A DNA stretch of 64,000 nucleotides from Malonomonas sp036526255 (GTDB lineage Bacteria > Desulfobacterota > Desulfuromonadia > Desulfuromonadales > Geopsychrobacteraceae), in contig DATCYW010000080.1 of NCBI GenBank assembly GCA_036526255.1, positions 62,001 through 126,000 of the forward strand, in the 5' to 3' direction. Below, piece after piece: positions 33,293 to 41,122 of the stretch. The notes beneath the pieces are model-generated. The model searched no databases. It had not been told where the DNA came from and worked only from the letters and a program-made list of their open reading frames with translations. A program made the translations under genes and the position numbers. Within the stretch, counting starts at the first letter, position 1; the number at the start of each line of letters is the position of its first letter.

Positions 33293-33349
33293 TTGGTTTA
33301 CTGGGCAAATATTACGGGCAGCCGCCCGTCAAACTATGGAGGAAATGAC

Positions 33350-34258
33350 GTGAGTATTACAGCAGCGATGGTATCCGAATTGCGCAAGACCACTGGCGCG
33401 GGCATGATGGACTGCAAGAAAGCTTTGACCGAGACTGGCGGCAACATGGAAGAGGCTGTCGATTTTCTGCGGAAAAAAGGCCTTTCGGCCGCCGCGAAAA
33501 AATCGGGCCGGGTGGCCGCTGAGGGGATGGTCGTTGCCGGATCGCAGGGGACTGTCGGCGCACTGGTCGAAGTCAACGCCGAGACCGACTTCGTCGCCAA
33601 AAATGACGCTTTTCAGGGTTTTGCCGCCGGTATTCAGTCGGTCGTGCTGAACAACGCCGTGGCTGACGTCGAAGCGCTCAAGGCGCTGCCTTATCCAGGT
33701 ACCGGCCGCACCGTTGCCGAAGAGCTGACCCATCAGATCGCCACCATCGGCGAGAACATGGATCTGCGTCGCTTTGTCCGGGTTGACGCCGGTCAGGGTG
33801 TCGTTGCCGCTTATGTCCACGGTGGTGGCAAGATCGGTGTGCTGGTCGAAATGCAGACTGCATCGACCGACGCCAGAGTCGAAGAGCTTGGCAAGCAGAT
33901 CGCCATGCACGTTGCTGCGGCATCCCCGCAGTACCTGCAGCGTGAAGAGGTCCCTTCGGAAGTCATCGACAAAGAGAAGGACATCATGCGTGTCAAGGCC
34001 CTTGACAGCGGCAAACCGGAAAATATCGTCGACAAGATCATCGTCGGTCAGATCAACAAGTATTTCGGCGAAGTCTGTCTGCTTGAGCAGGCCTTTGTCA
34101 TCGACCCTGATCATAAGGTCAGCAAGGTCGTTGAGAATCTGGCCAAAGAACTGGGTACCGAGATCAAGCTGAACAGCTATGTCCGTTTCCAGCTCGGTGA
34201 AGGCATCGAAAAGAAAGAGGACGATTTTGCTGCTGAAGTCGCTGCTCTGAGCAAGTGA
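33350..34258 (+). CDS. tsf: Elongation factor Ts
   Basis: Nucleotide-exchange factor for EF-Tu, 302 residues. The N-terminal UBA-like part with MVSELRKTTGAGMMDCKKALTETGG is the contact with EF-Tu, followed by VNAETDFVAKNDAF. The start is GTG at 33350, eight bases after GGAGG and giving MSITAAMVSELRK; the open frame extends to 33293 but without a ribosome site. It follows rpsB, with a hairpin between, and leads into pyrH 24 bases on. Confidence 0.98.
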   Translation: MSITAAMVSELRKTTGAGMMDCKKALTETGGNMEEAVDFLRKKGLSAAAKKSGRVAAEGMVVAGSQGTVGALVEVNAETDFVAKNDAFQGFAAGIQSVVLNNAVADVEALKALPYPGTGRTVAEELTHQIATIGENMDLRRFVRVDAGQGVVAAYVHGGGKIGVLVEMQTASTDARVEELGKQIAMHVAAASPQYLQREEVPSEVIDKEKDIMRVKALDSGKPENIVDKIIVGQINKYFGEVCLLEQAFVIDPDHKVSKVVENLAKELGTEIKLNSYVRFQLGEGIEKKEDDFAAEVAALSK

Positions 34259-34282
34259 TCCTCTGACCCCGCAGGAGTTGCC

Positions 34283-35011
34283 GTGACGACCAAATACAAA
34301 CGTATTCTTCTGAAATTGAGTGGCGAGGCTTTGGCTGGTGATCAGGGCTATGGCATCTCCCCCGATGTTATTGTCGGCATTGCTGCCGAGATCAAGGAAG
34401 TGGTCGATCTCGGCGTGCAGGTGGCGCTGGTGATCGGTGGCGGCAACATCTTTCGTGGTATTGCCGCGTCCTCAAAAGGGATGGATCGTGCCAGCGCCGA
34501 CTATATGGGGATGCTGGCGACGGTGATGAACAGTCTGGCGATGCAGGACGCCCTGGAAAAGCAGGGTGTCGTGACCCGGGTCCAGTCGGCGATTGAAATG
34601 CAGCAGATTTCTGAGCCTTACATCCGACGTCGCGCTGTCCGTCACCTGGAAAAGGGGCGAGTGGTGATTTTCAGTGCCGGTACCGGCAATCCGTACTTCA
34701 CCACCGACACGGCCGCCAGTCTGCGCGCCATGGAGATCAACGCCGAGGTCATCCTCAAAGCGACCAAGGTCGATGGCGTTTACACGGCCGATCCAAAGTT
34801 GGACAGCAGCGCGGTCAAGATACCCAGCTTGACCTATCTTGATGTTCTGCAGAAAGAGCTGAAGGTGATGGATGCTACGGCAACTTCGCTCTGTATGGAT
34901 AACAACTTACCGATGATAATTTTTGATCTGACCCGTCGAGGCAATATCAAGAAGGTTGTCCTGGGCGAGCAGATCGGTACAATTGTCCAGGGAGGTGATG
35001 CTGATGCTTGA
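34283..35011 (+). CDS. pyrH: UMP kinase
   Basis: Bacterial hexameric UMP kinase of the amino-acid-kinase family, phosphorylating UMP to UDP; 242 residues. The KRILLKLSGEALAGDQ start, the VIGGGNIFRG loop and FTTDTAASLRAMEI are typical. The start is GTG at 34283, behind CAGGAG. The gene overlaps frr by eight bases, so the two are coupled. Confidence 0.97.
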   Translation: MTTKYKRILLKLSGEALAGDQGYGISPDVIVGIAAEIKEVVDLGVQVALVIGGGNIFRGIAASSKGMDRASADYMGMLATVMNSLAMQDALEKQGVVTRVQSAIEMQQISEPYIRRRAVRHLEKGRVVIFSAGTGNPYFTTDTAASLRAMEINAEVILKATKVDGVYTADPKLDSSAVKIPSLTYLDVLQKELKVMDATATSLCMDNNLPMIIFDLTRRGNIKKVVLGEQIGTIVQGGDADA

Positions 35012-35561
35012 TGAGATTTTGAGTGAAGCCCGCGCGGCGATGGATAAAGCCATCAAGGCGCTGAAGAAAGAATTGACCCGGGTCCGTACTGGTCGGGCGT
35101 CGATCAATGCGCTTGACGAAGTACGGGTCGATTATTACGGTGTTCCGACCCCGCTGAATCAGGTCGCCACCCTGTCGGTTCCCGAACCGCGCCTGATTAC
35201 CGTGCAGCCCTGGGAAAAGAACCTGATCCCGGCGATAGAAAAAGCACTGTTCAAGGCAGACCTGGGTTTGACCCCTTCGTCGGATGGTCAGCTGATCCGC
35301 TTGCCGGTTCCGGCTCTGACCGAAGAGCGTCGCCGCGAGATGGCGAAAAACATCAAGCGGATGGGCGAGGATGCCAAGGTGTCGGTCCGCAGCGCCAGGC
35401 GCGATGCCAACGACACTCTGAAGATGCTGGAAAAAGAGAAAGAGATTACTGAGGACGAGCTCAAGCGCACAGAAAAAGATGTTCAGCAGTTGACCGACGA
35501 ATTTGTCGGCACCATCGATTCTGTGGTAGAGGGTAAAGAAAAGGAAGTCATGGAGCTCTGA
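35004..35561 (+). CDS. frr: Ribosome recycling factor
   Basis: Splits the post-termination ribosome with EF-G; 185 residues, the standard length. LTRVRTGRASINALDEVRVDYYG and NDTLKMLEKEKEITEDELKR are family blocks. Of two in-frame ATGs, 35004 is preferred because GGGAGG (34990-34995) is eight bases upstream; 34998 is too close. Its start lies inside pyrH. A ferredoxin gene follows after 35 bases. Confidence 0.97.
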   Translation: MLDEILSEARAAMDKAIKALKKELTRVRTGRASINALDEVRVDYYGVPTPLNQVATLSVPEPRLITVQPWEKNLIPAIEKALFKADLGLTPSSDGQLIRLPVPALTEERRREMAKNIKRMGEDAKVSVRSARRDANDTLKMLEKEKEITEDELKRTEKDVQQLTDEFVGTIDSVVEGKEKEVMEL

Positions 35562-35596
35562 TGTTCGGGCATCCAATTTAAAAACAGGAGAAAAAG

Positions 35597-35755
35597 ATGA
35601 AAATCACTGATGAGTGTATTGCCTGTGGCACCTGTGTTGATACTTGTCCGCTTGGCGCGATTGTTGAGGATGCCGATGTCTATCGGATCACCGAGGATTG
35701 CACCGATTGTCGTGCCTGTGTTGACAGCTGCCCGGTTGATGCCATCGTTGACTGA
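35597..35755 (+). CDS. 2[4Fe-4S] ferredoxin, 52 residues
   Basis: Very short gene for a clostridial-type ferredoxin. Two full cluster motifs are present: CIACGTCVDTCP (from residue 7) and CTDCRACVDSCP (from residue 35), each CxxCxxCxxxCP, giving eight cysteine ligands for two [4Fe-4S] clusters. The start at 35597 has a CAGGAG ribosome site. Such proteins carry low-potential electrons in anaerobes. It sits 35 bases after frr and just before a strong terminator, so it is the last gene of the rpsB-tsf-pyrH-frr transcript, an unusual passenger. Its partner enzyme is not evident. Confidence 0.93.
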   Translation: MKITDECIACGTCVDTCPLGAIVEDADVYRITEDCTDCRACVDSCPVDAIVD

Positions 35756-35775
35756 TTCATAATCAGGGCTTATTG

Positions 35776-35805
35776 AAAAAGGGCGTCCCGTCGGGCGCCC
35801 TTTTT
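35776..35805 (+). terminator. Terminator after the ferredoxin gene
   Basis: A5 GGGCG (35781-35785), an inner CCC/GGG stem, CGCCC (35796-35800) and T5. It closes the rpsB-to-ferredoxin operon. Confidence 0.92.
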
Positions 35806-35832
35806 CGTTGCTGAAATGGCAGATTTCCAACC

Positions 35833-35862
35833 TTGCCGAGTTGTTGTTAAACATGCTATTTT
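35833..35862 (+). promoter_or_regulatory. Possible promoter of uppS-cdsA-dxr-rseP
   Basis: TTGCCG (35833-35838), 18-base spacer, TATTTT (35857-35862), located right after the terminator and 45 bases before uppS. Match is moderate. Confidence 0.35.
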
Positions 35863-35907
35863 CCATCCTTATGTTTTGGCGCTGATTATTTTTTCGGGAC
35901 CAGCTTT

Positions 35908-36684
35908 ATGACAGATCATCCTACACTAAAGACCGCTCCGCCGTTCCAGCATCTGGCGATTATCATGGACGGCAATGGCCGGTGGGCTAAACAGCGTGGC
36001 TTGCAGCGGATTGCCGGTCATCAGCAGGGTGTCCAGGTGGTGACGCAGATTGTTGACGAATGCGCCAAGCGCGGCATTGAATATCTGAGTCTGTTTGCGT
36101 TCAGTTCTGAAAACTGGGGGCGACCACAACCCGAGGTGACAGCGCTGATGGAACTGCTGCTGCTGTTCCTAGATTCCCAGCGGCAGCGGATGCTCGAAGG
36201 TGGCATTCGCCTGCGGGTGATCGGTGATCGCAGTCGCCTGAGCGAGGCGGTTCGCGCCGCGCTGGCAAAAACCGAGCAGGAGACCTCTGTCGGTACCGGT
36301 CTGACCCTGGTGCTGGCACTGTCCTACGGTGGGCGCGACGAAATTGTCCGGGCGGCAAAAAAGATCGCCGACCAGGCCGCACAGGGCCTGGTCGATTTCG
36401 CGACTCTCGACAATAAACAGTTTTCGACCTTTCTCGATACCACTGACATCCCTGAGCCGGATCTGTTGATCCGCACCAGCGGTGAAATGCGGATCAGTAA
36501 TTTTCTGCTCTGGCAGTCGGCCTATGCCGAGCTCTATTTCACCGACGTGCTCTGGCCCGATTTTGATGCAACAGAGTTACAGAAGGCGATTGATGATTAT
36601 CAGCGCCGAAAGCGCAGATTCGGTCTGACAGACGATCAACTGGCTCCTGTCGCCGTGACTGACAACAAGGAGACGGCCGATTAA
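35908..36684 (+). CDS. uppS: Isoprenyl transferase (undecaprenyl diphosphate synthase)
   Basis: Condenses isopentenyl diphosphate onto farnesyl diphosphate to build the C55 carrier lipid used for peptidoglycan and LPS; 258 residues. The catalytic aspartate lies in HLAIIMDGNGRWAKQRG, with the SLFAFSSENWGRP loop and the RTSGEMRISNFLLWQSAYAEL block at the end. It leads an envelope/isoprenoid operon (uppS, cdsA, dxr, rseP). Its stop overlaps the proposed ATT start of cdsA. Confidence 0.96.
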   Translation: MTDHPTLKTAPPFQHLAIIMDGNGRWAKQRGLQRIAGHQQGVQVVTQIVDECAKRGIEYLSLFAFSSENWGRPQPEVTALMELLLLFLDSQRQRMLEGGIRLRVIGDRSRLSEAVRAALAKTEQETSVGTGLTLVLALSYGGRDEIVRAAKKIADQAAQGLVDFATLDNKQFSTFLDTTDIPEPDLLIRTSGEMRISNFLLWQSAYAELYFTDVLWPDFDATELQKAIDDYQRRKRRFGLTDDQLAPVAVTDNKETAD

Positions 36685-37480
36685 ACAACGCATCCTGACA
36701 GCAGCGGTCGCTTTGCCGCTCCTGTGTCTGCTTATCGTTTATGCTAATCCGGCAGTCTTTACCCTGTTCTTGACGCTGGTCCTGTTTTTCGGTCTGTTTG
36801 AATTCAACCGGATGGGACTGGCGGGGGAGCAGCGCCTGGAGCAGTTGCTGGCCGCGCTGGCCGGAACCCTGGTGGCGCCGCTGCTTTATCTGCAGCAGGC
36901 CACCCTGCTGCTGCCGTTTCTGGCCGCTGCCTTCATGCTGCTCGCATTGTTGTTTCTCTGGCGGCTGCCGCCGCTCGACGATTTTTCCCGGCGATTCGGC
37001 TGGATCTGCCTGGGTTTTCTCTACCTGCCGCTGCTGCTCGGCCACATGATTCCGTTACGGCTGCTGCCGGATGGGCGTGAATGGATTTTTCTGACCCTGA
37101 TGGTTATCATGGGCTGTGACAGTTTCGCCTATTTCATCGGCAGTAAATTCGGCAAGCGCAAACTTTATCCCGCCGTCAGCCCTAATAAAAGCATCGAGGG
37201 CGGCCTCGGCGGCCTGCTCGGTTCGATCCTTGCGGTGCTGATTGCCCGCGCGACCTTTCTGCCGGTGATCGGTCTTGTTGATGGCATCCTCATCGGTTTG
37301 TTGCTCGGTGTCGCCGGTCAGCTGGGTGACCTGTTCGAGTCGCTGTTGAAACGAGCCTGCAAGGTCAAGGATTCAGGAAGTATGATTCCGGGGCATGGCG
37401 GTGTGCTGGATCGACTCGACAGCCTGCTGTTCGCTTTTCCACTAGTTTACTATATCGCCAGATACGCTTACGGCGGATGA
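36680..37480 (+). CDS. cdsA: Phosphatidate cytidylyltransferase, probable ATT start
   Basis: Makes CDP-diacylglycerol from phosphatidic acid and CTP, feeding PssA later in this window. Multi-pass membrane protein whose C-terminal signature KVKDSGSMIPGHGGVLDRLDS is complete. The first standard start in frame is TTG 36713, which lacks a ribosome site and removes part of helix 1. Reading from ATT 36680 gives (M)KQRILTAAVALPLL, the normal CdsA head, with AAGGAG (36667-36672) seven bases upstream and overlap with the uppS stop. ATT is therefore proposed, giving 266 residues. The gene call is firm; the start is an inference. Confidence 0.9.
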   Translation: MKQRILTAAVALPLLCLLIVYANPAVFTLFLTLVLFFGLFEFNRMGLAGEQRLEQLLAALAGTLVAPLLYLQQATLLLPFLAAAFMLLALLFLWRLPPLDDFSRRFGWICLGFLYLPLLLGHMIPLRLLPDGREWIFLTLMVIMGCDSFAYFIGSKFGKRKLYPAVSPNKSIEGGLGGLLGSILAVLIARATFLPVIGLVDGILIGLLLGVAGQLGDLFESLLKRACKVKDSGSMIPGHGGVLDRLDSLLFAFPLVYYIARYAYGG

Positions 37481-37489
37481 TATAACTCT

Positions 37490-38650
37490 ATGAAAAATTT
37501 GACGATCCTCGGCTCCACCGGTTCCATCGGGGTCAGCACCCTGCAAATTATCGAAGACTTCCCCGAAGACTACAGGGTTGTCGCCCTGACTGCCGGAAAC
37601 AATATCGCGCTGCTTGCGGAGCAGGTCGTGAAGTTCCGCCCCAAGCTGGTCGCGGTGGTCAACGAGCAGGGCGCCGAGCAGCTGGCAAAGCGGCTCAAGG
37701 GGGTGGATGTTGAAATCCTCTGCGGCGTTGAAGGGCTGATCCGCTGCGCGGTCCACGGCGATAGCGACATGGTGGTTGCGGCGATCGTTGGCGCTGCCGG
37801 GTTGGTGCCGACGCTGGCGGCGATCAAGGCCGGCAAGGATATCGCGCTGGCCAACAAAGAGACGCTGGTGACAGCCGGTTCGTTGGTGATGGATGAGGTC
37901 GCGCTGCAGGGCGTGACCATGATCCCGGTCGACAGCGAACATTCGGCGATTTTTCAGTCGTTGGCCGGGCAGCGCACTGAAGATGTGCGGCGGATTATTC
38001 TGACCGCTTCCGGTGGCCCATTTCGCAAGCATAGCCTGCAGCAGTTGCAGTCGGTGACCCCGGCTGATGCCTTGGCGCATCCGAACTGGAGCATGGGGAA
38101 CAAGATCTCCATCGATTCGGCCACCATGATGAACAAGGGGCTTGAGGTGATTGAGGCCTGCTGGCTGTTCAATCTGCCCGCCGAACAGATCGCGGTGCAT
38201 ATCCATCCTGAAAGCATCATCCATTCGATGGTCGAATATCAGGACGGCGCGGTCATGGCGCAACTAGGTATCCCCGACATGAAAACCCCGATCGCCTATG
38301 CGCTCTCCTGGCCGAAACGTTTACCGCTTGATCAGGAGCCGCTCGATCTGTGCCGGGCGGGTAAGTTAACTTTTTCCGAGCCGGACCTCGAGCGTTTTCC
38401 CTGTCTGCGGCTGGCCTATCAGGCGTTCGCTGACGGCGGCACGGTTCCGGCGGTGATGAACGCCGCCAACGAGATTGCCGTCGAGGCGTTTCTGTCGGGT
38501 CAGCTCGATTTTCTCGGCATCCCACGGGTGATCGAACAGGTGGTCGCCCGTCATCAGCGCGAAGAGTTGACCGCCATCGATCGGGTCTTGCAGGCGGATT
38601 TATGGGGACGGCAGGAGGCACGTAAATTGATTCGTGAAGGAGTTGTTTGA
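37490..38650 (+). CDS. dxr: 1-deoxy-D-xylulose 5-phosphate reductoisomerase
   Basis: Second enzyme of the MEP isoprenoid pathway, converting DXP to MEP with NADPH; 386 residues. The NADPH loop is LGSTGSIGVSTL at the N-terminus, LANKETLVTAG and PVDSEHSAIFQ carry the metal-site acid, and HPNWSMGNKISIDSATMMNKGLE is the active-site loop. It supplies isoprenoid precursors for the UppS reaction two genes upstream. Its stop overlaps the rseP start (TGATG). Confidence 0.97.
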   Translation: MKNLTILGSTGSIGVSTLQIIEDFPEDYRVVALTAGNNIALLAEQVVKFRPKLVAVVNEQGAEQLAKRLKGVDVEILCGVEGLIRCAVHGDSDMVVAAIVGAAGLVPTLAAIKAGKDIALANKETLVTAGSLVMDEVALQGVTMIPVDSEHSAIFQSLAGQRTEDVRRIILTASGGPFRKHSLQQLQSVTPADALAHPNWSMGNKISIDSATMMNKGLEVIEACWLFNLPAEQIAVHIHPESIIHSMVEYQDGAVMAQLGIPDMKTPIAYALSWPKRLPLDQEPLDLCRAGKLTFSEPDLERFPCLRLAYQAFADGGTVPAVMNAANEIAVEAFLSGQLDFLGIPRVIEQVVARHQREELTAIDRVLQADLWGRQEARKLIREGVV

Positions 38651-39969
38651 TGACCATTATCGCTGGCATTTTGATGCTTGGTGTGCTGGTTTTTGTTCAT
38701 GAACTGGGGCATTTCTGGATTGCCAAGCTCTGTGGCGTAAAGGTGCTGAAATTTTCCCTCGGCTTCGGACCCAAGCTGGTTTCAAAGCAGTGGGGAGAAA
38801 CCGAATACCTGATCTGCTGTATTCCTCTGGGCGGTTATGTGCAGATGCTTGGCGAGGGGGGCGGTGAACAGGGGGAAGAGGCAGAACTCAGCAGCGAAGA
38901 GCTGCAGCGCTCCTTTTCGCATAAGTCGGTTGGCAAGCGTTTAGCGATTGTCTCTGCCGGCCCGATCATGAACCTGCTGCTGCCGCTGCTGATTCTGCCG
39001 CTGTCGTTCATGATCGGCGTGCAGATGCCGACCTATGTCGATCAGCAGGCCTGCGTCGGTTACGTTGTTCCTGAGACCACCGCCGCCGCCAGCGGTTTTG
39101 TCGCCGGCGATTGCATCCTGGCGGTTAACCAGCGGCCGGTCGCATCCTGGAACGATACCAATAAGGCGTTTGTTTCGCATGCCGGTGATGCGTTGACCTT
39201 CGAGGTGCAGCGCAACGGTCGCACCTTGGAACTGCAGGTCGCCGAAGAGAATGACAGCCTCGAAGGACTGCGGGCGCTTGGCTTGCTGCCGCAGCAGTTG
39301 GCGCGGGTCGGCGGGTTGCAGCCGGGCATGCCGGCTGAAAAAGCTGGAATGGAGGTCGGTGACCAGATTCTGCAGATCGGCGAGGCAAAGATCGGCTCTT
39401 GGTACGATCTCAAAGCGGCCATTCAGACGGTCGGGCAGAATCAGGTCGTGGTTCTGCTGGAGCGCAATGGCCAGACCTTAAGCGTCGAGCTGATTCCAGA
39501 GCAGCGCGAAGAGGGGGGCGATCTGCTGATCGGGATTGCTCCGCAGCAGGAGACGGTACTGCAGCGTTTCGGTTTGGTCGCGGCATTTCAGGAGGGCGCC
39601 AAGCGCACCTGGGAGCTGATCGACCTGACCGTGGTCTTCGTCCAGAAGCTTTTCACCGGTAGTGTTTCGGCGAAGAACATCGGCGGGCCGATTACCGTGG
39701 TGCAGGTCGCCGGGCAGGCGGCCCAGACCGATCTGGCGGCGATATTTTCGGTGCTGGCGTTTATCTCGATCCAGCTCGGCATTCTCAACCTGTTGCCGAT
39801 TCCGATCCTTGATGGCGGGCACATCCTTTTCTATCTGGTTGAGTTGATTATCCGCCGGCCGGTGTCGGTGCGGGCTCGAGAGATGGCTCAGCAGGTTGGT
39901 ATGGCGATGCTGCTGATGCTGATGGTGCTGGCTTTCTATAATGATATTGTCCGTTTGTGGCCAGGCTGA
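38650..39969 (+). CDS. rseP: RIP site-2 zinc protease RseP
   Basis: Intramembrane metalloprotease that cuts anti-sigma factors and signal-peptide remnants; 439 residues. The HELGH zinc site is in the first helix (residues 17-21) and the LDGGH motif lies near the C-terminus (NLLPIPILDGGHI). Two PDZ-like segments (about residues 120-200 and 210-290) lie between. The ATG at 38650 is used rather than the preceding in-frame TTG. It overlaps dxr and tsaB through TGATG junctions, so translation is coupled. No anti-sigma gene is near. Confidence 0.95.
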   Translation: MTIIAGILMLGVLVFVHELGHFWIAKLCGVKVLKFSLGFGPKLVSKQWGETEYLICCIPLGGYVQMLGEGGGEQGEEAELSSEELQRSFSHKSVGKRLAIVSAGPIMNLLLPLLILPLSFMIGVQMPTYVDQQACVGYVVPETTAAASGFVAGDCILAVNQRPVASWNDTNKAFVSHAGDALTFEVQRNGRTLELQVAEENDSLEGLRALGLLPQQLARVGGLQPGMPAEKAGMEVGDQILQIGEAKIGSWYDLKAAIQTVGQNQVVVLLERNGQTLSVELIPEQREEGGDLLIGIAPQQETVLQRFGLVAAFQEGAKRTWELIDLTVVFVQKLFTGSVSAKNIGGPITVVQVAGQAAQTDLAAIFSVLAFISIQLGILNLLPIPILDGGHILFYLVELIIRRPVSVRAREMAQQVGMAMLLMLMVLAFYNDIVRLWPG

Positions 39970-40685
39970 TGAAACTGTCCGAAAATCCTCTGAAAATCCT
40001 TGCGGTCGACAGCTCATCAATGACCGGCAGCGTTGCACTCTGTCTGGGGGAGCAGCTGGTTGCTGAGTCGCTGTTGAATGTGCGCAGTACCCACAGCGAA
40101 AAGCTGCTCAAGCAGATTGATCTGCTGCTGGCTGAAGCCGGTTGGCAGTTAGCCGACCTGGATCTGCTGGCTGCGGTGACCGGTCCCGGTTCTTTTACCG
40201 GCTTGCGGATCGGTATCGCCACCATCAAGGGGCTGGCAGAGGTGCTGGGCACGCCGGTCGTCGGGGTCTCTTCGCTGGAAATGCTGGCGATGAATCTGCC
40301 ACTCTGTCCGGTCCCCATCTGCGCTTTTCTGGATGCGCGTAAAAATGAAGTTTATACGCAGCTGTTCAACTGGACAGCGCGGGGACCAGTTGTTGCGGGT
40401 GCCGCACAGGTTATTCCTCCGCAGCGGGCATTGGAGCAGCTGACCGGTCCGGTTGCCCTGGTCGGCGACGGTGTGCCGCTCTATCGTGAAATGATTACGA
40501 CCGCTCTTGGTTCTGCAGCACTGCTGCCGGTCATGACGGCTCATCAGCCACGCGCCGCCCAGGCCGCCTGGCTGGCCTGGCGGGCCTATCAGCAGGGGCT
40601 GACGATAACAGCAGCCGAGCTGCTGCCGACCTATGTCCGGCCTTCTGATGCAGAGTTGAACCAGCCGAAAACTAAAGCCGGATAA
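39969..40685 (+). CDS. tsaB: tRNA threonylcarbamoyladenosine biosynthesis protein TsaB
   Basis: Partner of TsaD, TsaE and TsaC in making t6A37 on ANN-decoding tRNAs; 238 residues. ILAVDSSSMTGSVALC and TGPGSFTGLRIGIATIKGLA are the ASKHA-fold blocks of the family. The ATG at 39969 overlaps the rseP stop (TGATG); an in-frame GTG at 39957 is less likely. Last gene of the uppS operon. Confidence 0.93.
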   Translation: MKLSENPLKILAVDSSSMTGSVALCLGEQLVAESLLNVRSTHSEKLLKQIDLLLAEAGWQLADLDLLAAVTGPGSFTGLRIGIATIKGLAEVLGTPVVGVSSLEMLAMNLPLCPVPICAFLDARKNEVYTQLFNWTARGPVVAGAAQVIPPQRALEQLTGPVALVGDGVPLYREMITTALGSAALLPVMTAHQPRAAQAAWLAWRAYQQGLTITAAELLPTYVRPSDAELNQPKTKAG

Positions 40686-40699
40686 AACGTTGTTGCCGG

Positions 40700-40729
40700 T
40701 TGACAATTTTGGGTTGTTTTGTTTATCTA
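40700..40729 (+). promoter_or_regulatory. Promoter of the DUF465 gene
   Basis: Consensus TTGACA (40700-40705) and TATCTA (40724-40729) with an 18-base spacer; TTATCT one base earlier gives 17. It lies 44 bases before the start. Confidence 0.65.
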
Positions 40730-40772
40730 TAAAGCGAGTTTTTAGTGCTAACCCTCAAGCGCGGAGGTGCCA

Positions 40773-40991
40773 ATGGACGTAGATCAGAACATATTGCAAA
40801 CTCTTCTCGATAGTAACCCCCGGTTCCGCAAGCTCTACGAAGAACACATCTTTTTCGAAAAACAATTAGACGAATACGAAAAGAAAACCTTCCTTTCTCC
40901 GCAAGAAGAGCAGGAGAAAAATAAGGTCAAAAAAATGAAACTGGCAGGCAAGGATGAGATGGAAACAATCCTCAGTGGCGCTACTGTCTGA
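40773..40991 (+). CDS. DUF465 (YdcH-like) small helical protein
   Basis: A 72-residue, highly charged helical protein of the DUF465/YdcH family, predicted as a short coiled-coil hairpin (FRKLYEEHIFFEKQLDEYEKK then LSPQEEQEKNKVKKMKLAGKDE). The family is widespread in proteobacteria and has no settled function. The ATG at 40773 follows GGAGG by five bases; an in-frame GTG at 40767 overlaps that site. It has its own promoter and terminator, so it is a single-gene transcript. Confidence 0.85.
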   Translation: MDVDQNILQTLLDSNPRFRKLYEEHIFFEKQLDEYEKKTFLSPQEEQEKNKVKKMKLAGKDEMETILSGATV

Positions 40992-41023
40992 TTCCGATAT
41001 CTTTCCGCTTCCAGGCAAGTTCA

Positions 41024-41069
41024 TACAGCAAAGGGTTTAAGCATCGGCTTAAGCCCTTTGCTGTATTTT
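41024..41069 (+). terminator. Terminator after DUF465, overlapping the ilvD promoter
   Basis: A 19-base stem (41024-41042 with 41047-41065, one G-T wobble), loop ATCG, then TTTTG. The right arm also contains the -35 box of ilvD. Confidence 0.92.
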
Positions 41070-41086
41070 GTTACCGATTCTACAAT
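41058..41086 (+). promoter_or_regulatory. Promoter of ilvD
   Basis: TTGCTG (41058-41063), 17-base spacer, TACAAT (41081-41086), 37 bases before ilvD. The -35 box lies in the 3' arm of the DUF465 terminator. Confidence 0.6.
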
Positions 41087-41122
41087 TTTGTCCCGCGACT
41101 CTTTAGACAGGAATGACCCCCC

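Noticed and set aside
32262..33308. A 348-codon minus-strand frame opposite rpsB
   Set aside because: It is antisense to rpsB across its length and shows no domain; it arises from the codon bias of the ribosomal gene.
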